Assembly (NCBI GenBank): GCA_034189695.1
Contig: JAXHUA010000163.1
Span: 1 to 11,596, forward strand
Direction of reading: 5' to 3'
Source of the DNA: JAXHUA01 sp034189695
GTDB lineage: Bacteria > Chloroflexota > Dehalococcoidia > E44-bin15
DNA: 11,596 nt
Positions 7,246 through 11,596 of the stretch are shown in pieces. Numbering within the stretch: the stretch's first letter is position 1; each line of letters starts with the position of its first letter. The notes beneath the pieces are model-generated. The model had not been told where the DNA came from. It searched no databases and was given only the letters and a program-made list of their open reading frames with translations. The position numbers and the translations under genes were made by a program.

Positions 7246-7257
7246 CCAAATCAGTCG

Positions 7258-7287
7258 ACTGTACGCAACCCTCTCTCAGAGCGTCAA
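7258..7287 (-). promoter_or_regulatory. Candidate promoter before the last beta-alpha pair
   Basis: On the minus strand TTGACG (7282-7287, 5 of 6 to the -35 consensus) is followed after 18 nt by TACAGT (7258-7263, 4 of 6 to the -10 consensus). It sits in the 160-nt gap 7225-7384, the longest gene-free stretch of the right block, about 34 nt before the beta start codon. It would drive the last beta-alpha pair and perhaps queH. Predicted from consensus only. Confidence 0.4.
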
Positions 7288-7307
7288 TGAAACATGGTAT
7301 CTGAGAG
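7273..7307. promoter_or_regulatory. Perfect 8-bp inverted repeat flanking the -35 box, possible operator
   Basis: CTCTCAGA at 7273-7280 and its exact reverse complement TCTGAGAG at 7300-7307 are separated by 19 nt that include the -35 hexamer. Spacing and position suit a dimeric repressor or activator site; a hairpin in RNA from an upstream promoter is the alternative. No regulator gene is in the window. Confidence 0.35.
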
Positions 7308-7384
7308 CCCGCAATCGCCTCTTGGAGCCGCGTGAGTGGAAGGGAACCCGGTCCGGAACGCGCTTAGAGTGAGAGAACGCGTGC

Positions 7385-8596
7385 CTACCAGATGACCTGC
7401 TCCTCGATGAGTTGGGCTATCTCCTCCTCAGGCATCTTCAAGACTTCCCTGAATACGTAGTCATTGTCCTGGCCGAGCACAGGGGCGTGGCTGTAGTTGC
7501 CTGGGGGAGAGTCGCTGAGCTTGCAGGGAAGACCGGCCAGGCGCACTGCGCCAAGCTGGGGATGGTCTATCTCGACGAAGAACCCGCGTTCCTCGAGGTG
7601 TCGGTCGGCCAGCATCTCCTCCACCTTCAGAGATGGGCCTGCCATCACTCCCGCTTGCTGGAGAGTCCTCGCTGCCTCGTAGTGGTGGTGGCCTTCTGTC
7701 CACTCCTGCACCAGGCTGTCGAGTTCATCTCGATTCCTCAGCCTTTGCAGTGCGTCACTGAACTTCTCATCAGCAGTCCATGGAGGGTTGCCGATGGCGT
7801 TGCAGAAGGATCTCCAATCGTCGTCAGACGAAACGGCGATGGCCACCCATTCGTCTTCGCCGGCGCACCTGTAGCAGCCGTGGGGCGCCATAGCCTTGTG
7901 CAGGTTGCCTTCGGGTCCGTTGACCCTGTTGTTCATCGTGTAGTCCAGGATAGCTTCAGGAATGAAGCCAGCCATAACCTCGGTCATCGAGAGGTCTATG
8001 TACTGGCCTTCGCCGGTCTTCGCACGATGATACAGGGCCGCGAGTATCGCGAAAGCCCCGTGTTGCGCCGCCGCCAGGTCGCTGTACCCGCGGGTCGCCA
8101 GGGGCAGCGGGCCGCCGCCGGGGTACGAGTTGAGCGAGCAGAGGCCGCTGAAGGCCTCGATAATGCCGGCAAAGGCCGGGGACTCCTTGTACGGCCCGGT
8201 TCGGCCAAACCCCGACCCCGCATACATGATGATGTCCGGCTTGATCTCCTTCAGGTCGGCGTAGCCAAGCCCCCAGCGGTCCATGACAGGACCACCGAAG
8301 TTCTCGGCGACGACATCGCTGAGCCGCGCAATGTCTCTGGCGATGTCCCTGGCCCTGGGCAACGACATGTTGAGAGTACAGTCTCTCTTCCCATAGTTCA
8401 GCCCGGCGAAAACGGCGCTCAGCGGAGCTTCCGCCACCGGGCCGCTGAAGACATGACGTGTGAGGTCGGGGCGCGTATTGGTCTCCACCTTTATCACTTC
8501 CGCGCCCATGACCGCCAGCCATTGCGTAACGTGAGGGCCGGCCCATACGGCGGTGAAATCCAGTACTCTTATGCCTTCGAGAGGAAGCTTCTGCAC
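7385..8596 (-). CDS. Class III (CaiB/BaiF) CoA-transferase, alpha subfamily, copy 2
   Basis: A 403-residue class III CoA-transferase paralogous to the genes at 4756 and 9971. Visible segments are LPLEGIRVLDFTAVWAGPHV, GAEVIKVE, NFGGPVMDRWGLGY, SGFGRTGPYK and GYSDLAAAQHG with the presumed nucleophile Asp173. IDLSMTEV and PHGCYRC follow, and the C-terminus is EEQVIW. I place the start at the GTG at 8596. GGAGGT at 8606-8611 is nine bases upstream, the same distance as in the paralog at 9971, and the two proteins then have equal length. The ATG at 8605 is in frame but sits directly on the Shine-Dalgarno sequence. The gene follows the beta gene by 33 nt, which implies co-transcription. A long open frame on the opposite strand is a shadow. 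The substrate is unknown. Confidence 0.9.
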   Translation of the reverse strand: MQKLPLEGIRVLDFTAVWAGPHVTQWLAVMGAEVIKVETNTRPDLTRHVFSGPVAEAPLSAVFAGLNYGKRDCTLNMSLPRARDIARDIARLSDVVAENFGGPVMDRWGLGYADLKEIKPDIIMYAGSGFGRTGPYKESPAFAGIIEAFSGLCSLNSYPGGGPLPLATRGYSDLAAAQHGAFAILAALYHRAKTGEGQYIDLSMTEVMAGFIPEAILDYTMNNRVNGPEGNLHKAMAPHGCYRCAGEDEWVAIAVSSDDDWRSFCNAIGNPPWTADEKFSDALQRLRNRDELDSLVQEWTEGHHHYEAARTLQQAGVMAGPSLKVEEMLADRHLEERGFFVEIDHPQLGAVRLAGLPCKLSDSPPGNYSHAPVLGQDNDYVFREVLKMPEEEIAQLIEEQVIW

Positions 8597-8605
8597 GCTT
8601 GTCAT

Positions 8606-8611
8606 ACCTCC
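8606..8611 (-). promoter_or_regulatory. Shine-Dalgarno sequence that selects a GTG start
   Basis: GGAGGT on the minus strand is 9 nt from the GTG at 8596 and touches the in-frame ATG at 8605. Spacing therefore favours GTG. The site and spacing are the same as in the paralog's leader at 11192-11197. Confidence 0.65.
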
Positions 8612-8629
8612 ATCATGCTCTCAGCGGCC

Positions 8630-9850
8630 CTATACGACACCTTCAGCCCTCATATGGACAAGGTCATCCCTTGAATAGCCGAGACGGTCGCAATACACTT
8701 CCACATTGTGCTGGCCCAGTCGTGGGGCTGGTCGGCTGACGCTCCAGGGTGTTTCTGACAGCTTGTACGGTGCACCTGGAAGAATGACTTGCCCCGCCAC
8801 CTCATGGTCCAACTCAGCGAAGTAGTCTCGACTGTCGAGCAGGTCCGATTCCACTAGCTCTCTCGCCGTGTTCACTTGTCGGCAGGGGACCCGGACTGCT
8901 TCGGCCAGGCTAACAACCTCATCGGCGGTGTGCTCGGCCAGCCATTCCTCAATCATGACCTTGGCCGCATCCCAGTTCTCTCGCCGCAGTGCCTGATCGA
9001 GGAAGATCTCACTTGTAGCCCACTCCGGGTTGCCCATGACCTCAACCCAGCAAGGCCAGTGTCTATCCCCGGAGCAACTGAGATGGACCGCGCCCACGCC
9101 ACACTGGTATACGTCCGATGTCTGGCCGAGCAGACTGCCCTTCTGCCTGGTCCAGGTGACTCCCTCAATCGTATACACGCCGAGTTCGCGCCGCATGATG
9201 GAAGCCAGGGCCTCCTGCTCCGATACGTCCACATGCTGGCCTTGCCCCGTGACTTCGCGACCCATGACGGCGCACATCGTGGCCACGGCTGCGCTCAGGC
9301 CAGCCATTAAGTCACCTTGATGCTCGGGGGCTTTCAAGGGTGCGTCTCGCTCAGTGTCCTCCACTCCTTCCGAGGGGTTTATGAAGGCCATTCCGCTTGT
9401 GTGGAAGCTTACGAGGTTGCAGGACCTGTAGTCCCGGAAGGGCCCCGTCTGGCCGAAAGGAGTGATTGAGGTGACAATCAGTCGTGGATTGACCGCTGCA
9501 AGGCTCTCGTAGTCGAACCCCAGCTCCGCGACCTCGCCAGGCGGATGGTTCTCGATAAGTATGTCAGCCTGCTCCAGCAGACGTCTGAACACCTTCGCTC
9601 CTGAAGCCGAGGCAGTGTCCAGCGTCACACCAAGCTTGTTTGTGTTTAGGTAGAGGAACAGGCCGCTACTTTCGTGGTGAGGCAAGTCGCGTGGAAAAGG
9701 CCCGTACGCCCTCGCGCTATCGCCGCAACCCGGTTTCTCGATCTTGATGACATTGGCCCCGAGGTCGGCCAGTAGCTTGCCGCAATATGGGCCTGACACG
9801 AACTCAGCCCACTCAATCACGTTCAAACCGTGAAGCGCTTTTTCGCTCAT
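8630..9850 (-). CDS. Class III (CaiB/BaiF) CoA-transferase, beta subfamily, copy 2
   Basis: A 406-residue class III CoA-transferase closely similar to the beta gene at 6001. It has EWAEFVSGPYCGKLLADLGA, VIKIEKPGCGD, NTNK, IENHPP, PFGQTGPFRDYR, FINPSEGV, EHQGDLMAG with the presumed catalytic Asp180, HVDVSEQEA, RRENWDAAK, and the C-terminus RAEGVV. I start at the ATG at 9850 (MSEKALHGL), which aligns with the paralog. The frame stays open upstream to an ATG at 9943, but that would add 31 residues with no counterpart in the family copy. The middle segment around residues 258-275 (HLSCSGDRHWPCW) departs from the paralog's YLICFQDRMWEGW, so substrate preference may differ. The next alpha gene starts 33 nt downstream; 120 nt separate this gene from the alpha gene before it. 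Confidence 0.9.
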   Translation of the reverse strand: MSEKALHGLNVIEWAEFVSGPYCGKLLADLGANVIKIEKPGCGDSARAYGPFPRDLPHHESSGLFLYLNTNKLGVTLDTASASGAKVFRRLLEQADILIENHPPGEVAELGFDYESLAAVNPRLIVTSITPFGQTGPFRDYRSCNLVSFHTSGMAFINPSEGVEDTERDAPLKAPEHQGDLMAGLSAAVATMCAVMGREVTGQGQHVDVSEQEALASIMRRELGVYTIEGVTWTRQKGSLLGQTSDVYQCGVGAVHLSCSGDRHWPCWVEVMGNPEWATSEIFLDQALRRENWDAAKVMIEEWLAEHTADEVVSLAEAVRVPCRQVNTARELVESDLLDSRDYFAELDHEVAGQVILPGAPYKLSETPWSVSRPAPRLGQHNVEVYCDRLGYSRDDLVHMRAEGVV

Positions 9851-9864
9851 GCTGAAGTACTCAA

Positions 9865-9870
9865 CTCCTT
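9865..9870 (-). promoter_or_regulatory. Shine-Dalgarno sequence of beta copy 2, long spacer
   Basis: AAGGAG on the minus strand is 14 nt before the ATG at 9850, the same spacing as in beta copy 1, and both are followed by a second GAG a few bases on. It supports this start over the upstream ATG at 9943. Confidence 0.4.
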
Positions 9871-9924
9871 CCCCGTTGAGGCCATTCTCAGGGGTGCTGC
9901 AAACGATGCCGATAAGAGCGGACA

Positions 9925-9941
9925 GCGTCGCCATGCGACGC
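9925..9941 (-). terminator. Perfect 7-bp GC-rich hairpin after an alpha gene
   Basis: GCGTCGC at 9925-9931 pairs exactly with GCGACGC at 9935-9941 across a 3-nt loop. It lies about 30 nt past the stop of the alpha gene that ends at 9971, inside the 120-nt gap 9851-9970. There is no U-run after it on the minus strand, so it may be a weak terminator, an attenuator or an mRNA-processing structure. No convincing promoter is visible in the same gap. Confidence 0.3.
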
Positions 9942-9970
9942 ACCGAGGCTCGAATGTTCTCGGAATAACC

Positions 9971-11182
9971 CTAGAAGATAACCTGCTCCTCCTCCAGGTG
10001 TGCGACCTCATCCTCTGACATGTTCAACAGTGTTCTGAAAACATATTCGTTATGCTCGCCAAGCTCCGGGGCGTGTGCGTAGTTCCCCGGAGGGACGTTG
10101 CTCAGCTTCCAGGGCAGAGCCGTCAGTCGCCAGATCCCCAGACCTGGCTGCTCCACGTCGAAGTGGAATCCTCGCTCCAGCAGATGCTGGTCTTCCGCCA
10201 GTTCCTCCGTCTTAAGGGATGGACCTGCCATGACGCCTGCCGCTTGCAGCGTCTCCGTCACCTCGCCGGGACTCCGTTGCCTGGTCCACTCCTGTATCAG
10301 ACTGTCGAGTTCGTCCTGGTTCTTCCAGCGGCTGAACCCGCTCTGGAACTTGTCATCGTTGGCCCACGCAGGACTGCCGATTGCCTCGCACAAGGCCCGC
10401 CACTCCTCGTCGTTTGAAACGGCAATGGCCACCCACTGGTCTTCCCCGGCGCACCGGTAGCAGCCATGCGGGGACATTGCCCTATCCGTGTTCCCCTGTC
10501 GACCCTGAATGCGGCCATTCATGACGAAGTCCATTAGCCCGTCAAAGACGAGGGAAGAGACCACTTCAGTCATCGACAGATCGATGTACTGTCCCTCCCC
10601 CGTTTTGGAGCGGTGGTACAGGGCCGCCAGGATGGCGAAGGTCCCGTGCTGCGCCGAAGTGATGTCTGCATATCCGAGGCTGGCCATGGGAAGTGGTTCG
10701 CCACCCACATAGCCGTTGAGCGAGCAAAGCCCGGCGAGCCCCTCCGTGATGCCTGCATACGCCGGATAGTCCTTGTATGGCCCTGTCCTTCCAAAGCCAG
10801 ATGACGAGTACATGATTATCTTCGGATTGACTTCCTTCAGTACAGCGTATCCCAGACCCCAGCGGTCCATCACTGGCCCGCCGAAGTTCTCAATGACAAC
10901 GTCGCTGATCTTCACCAGTTCCTTAACGATCTCTTTGGCCTTCGGTTTGGTCATGTTCAGCGTGCAGTCCTTCTTGCCGAAATTGAACTCGGCGAACTCT
11001 GAGCCTACGCTATGTCCTGTCTCCTCCAAGTTCCAGTAGAGTCGTATTTCGTCTGGGTGCAGTCTGCTCTCGATCTTGATCACGTCCGCGCCCATCACTG
11101 CTAGCCACTGACCCACGTGTGGGCCAGCCCAGACGGCGGTGAAATCAATGACCCTGATGCCTTCCAGTGGGAGTCTATGCAC
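9971..11182 (-). CDS. Class III (CaiB/BaiF) CoA-transferase, alpha subfamily, copy 3
   Basis: A 403-residue class III CoA-transferase of the alpha type. It shows LPLEGIRVIDFTAVWAGPHV, GADVIKIE, NFGGPVMDRWGLGY, SGFGRTGPYK, GYADITSAQHG with the presumed nucleophile Asp173, IDLSMTEV, PHGCYRC and the C-terminus EEQVIF. The start is a GTG at 11182 with GGAGGT nine bases upstream. Compared with the other two alpha copies, the region at about 42-66 is divergent (HPDEIRLYWNLEE instead of RPDLTR-containing sequence), so this copy seems the most diverged of the three and may have another substrate. It follows the partial beta gene by 36 nt. Family and residue assignments are firm; the reaction partners are not known. 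Confidence 0.9.
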   Translation of the reverse strand: MHRLPLEGIRVIDFTAVWAGPHVGQWLAVMGADVIKIESRLHPDEIRLYWNLEETGHSVGSEFAEFNFGKKDCTLNMTKPKAKEIVKELVKISDVVIENFGGPVMDRWGLGYAVLKEVNPKIIMYSSSGFGRTGPYKDYPAYAGITEGLAGLCSLNGYVGGEPLPMASLGYADITSAQHGTFAILAALYHRSKTGEGQYIDLSMTEVVSSLVFDGLMDFVMNGRIQGRQGNTDRAMSPHGCYRCAGEDQWVAIAVSNDEEWRALCEAIGSPAWANDDKFQSGFSRWKNQDELDSLIQEWTRQRSPGEVTETLQAAGVMAGPSLKTEELAEDQHLLERGFHFDVEQPGLGIWRLTALPWKLSNVPPGNYAHAPELGEHNEYVFRTLLNMSEDEVAHLEEEQVIF

Positions 11183-11191
11183 GGTTGCTGT

Positions 11192-11197
11192 ACCTCC
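11192..11197 (-). promoter_or_regulatory. Shine-Dalgarno sequence for the GTG start of alpha copy 3
   Basis: GGAGGT on the minus strand, 9 nt from the GTG at 11182, in the 36-nt gap after the stop of the beta gene. It is a strong consensus match and the reference for placing the start of the alpha gene at 7385. Confidence 0.65.
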
Positions 11198-11218
11198 GGT
11201 TCTCCTGCCTTCGAGTTG

Positions 11219-11596
11219 CTAGATCACACCCTGAGCTCTGAGCAAAGCAAGGTCTTGCTGCGTGAAGCCAAGCCGTCCGCAGTAGACTTCTTCGTTGTGG
11301 TCACCCAGGAGCGGTGCCGCACGGTTAACGGCCCATGGAGTGGCCGACAGCTTGTACGGTGCCCCGGGGTACCTCAGTTCGCCCGCTACCTGATGGTGGA
11401 CGTCTGTAAAGTACTCCCTTGCCGCCAGCAACTCAGAGTCGAGCGCTTCCCTAACCGTATTGACGCGTCTACAGGGTATGCGCACCGCCTCGGCTACGTT
11501 AACAACCTCATCGACGCTACGCTCCAGCGTCCATTCCTCGACCAGGGCTTTGCCGGCGTCCCAGTTTTCCCTGCGCAGATGGCTGTCCTGGAACAG
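11219..11596 (-). CDS. Class III (CaiB/BaiF) CoA-transferase, beta subfamily, copy 3 (5'-partial)
   Basis: Only the C-terminal 125 residues are in the window. The frame stays open to the right edge, so the GTG at 11485 is internal. The visible part begins LFQDSHLRRENWDAGK and continues with a VEEWTLERSV segment, RIPCRRVNTV, YPGAPYKLSATPW and LLGDHNEEVYCGRLG, ending in a short hydrophobic tail. Each of these has a direct counterpart in the beta copies at 6001 and 8630. The catalytic Asp region lies outside the window, so activity cannot be judged. The next alpha gene follows 36 nt downstream, which completes the third beta-alpha pair. Confidence 0.88.
   Translation of the reverse strand: MFQDSHLRRENWDAGKALVEEWTLERSVDEVVNVAEAVRIPCRRVNTVREALDSELLAAREYFTDVHHQVAGELRYPGAPYKLSATPWAVNRAAPLLGDHNEEVYCGRLGFTQQDLALLRAQGVI

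Noticed and set aside
7412..8674. A 420-codon open frame on the plus strand opposite an alpha CoA-transferase gene.
   Set aside because: It is fully antisense to a clear family member, shows no recognisable domain, and the equivalent frame is interrupted opposite the paralogs at 4756 and 9971. It is a by-product of codon use.
9851..9943. A 31-residue N-terminal extension of beta copy 2 from an ATG at 9943.
   Set aside because: The paralog at 6001 has no such extension, a Shine-Dalgarno sequence precedes the ATG at 9850, and the extension runs through a hairpin-containing intergenic gap.
4756..11596. Mobile-element origin of the repeated CoA-transferase genes.
   Set aside because: No transposase, integrase, terminal inverted repeats or flanking direct repeats are seen. 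The copies are diverged in sequence, which fits old tandem duplication better.

Overview
The window reads as a piece of a moderately GC-rich bacterial chromosome or metagenomic contig. It has two unrelated gene blocks that converge near position 4145. No rRNA, tRNA, insertion sequence or CRISPR array was seen. My best guess for the host is Chloroflexota, probably Dehalococcoidia or a relative. The grounds are secreted cohesin/dockerin/PKD proteins with long Thr-Pro linkers, a single-membrane anchor style, and a run of paralogous class III CoA-transferases. This is inferred from gene content, not from a phylogenetic marker.

Left block (1-4125, plus strand): three closely spaced genes, 19 and 23 nt apart, that look like one operon entering from the left edge. 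The first is cut by the window edge. It carries a nidogen-like/subtilase-associated beta domain, an Ig-like domain, a PKD domain and a C-terminal type I dockerin. The second is a complete secreted protein with a signal peptide, one cohesin, two PKD domains and a C-terminal dockerin. The third has a signal peptide, one cohesin closely resembling that of gene 2, a ~135-residue Pro/Thr linker, a ZU5-like domain, a transmembrane helix and a short charged cytoplasmic tail. Together they could form a minimal cell-surface chain: dockerin-bearing effector, then cohesin-dockerin adaptor, then membrane-anchored cohesin. This resembles a very small cellulosome but has no visible cellulase.

Right block (4168-11596, minus strand): in transcription order there are six class III (CaiB/BaiF) CoA-transferase genes, the first cut by the right edge, followed by queH (epoxyqueuosine reductase). 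The transferases belong to two distinct subfamilies that strictly alternate: beta-alpha, beta-alpha, beta-alpha. Alpha proteins align at 403 residues and end in EEQVI plus an aromatic residue. Beta proteins are about 406-407 residues and end in a short Gly-Ile/Val-rich tail. This looks like a two-gene module present three times in tandem, possibly encoding two-subunit CoA-transferases of the BbsE/BbsF kind. Every complete copy keeps the expected catalytic Asp, at residue 173 in alpha and 180 in beta numbering. The substrate cannot be read from the window.

Regulatory signals: a candidate sigma70-type promoter with a perfect 8-bp inverted repeat around its -35 box lies before the last beta-alpha pair. 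Strong Shine-Dalgarno sequences fix GTG starts for two alpha genes. A long stem-loop embedding both stop codons lies between the converging blocks.
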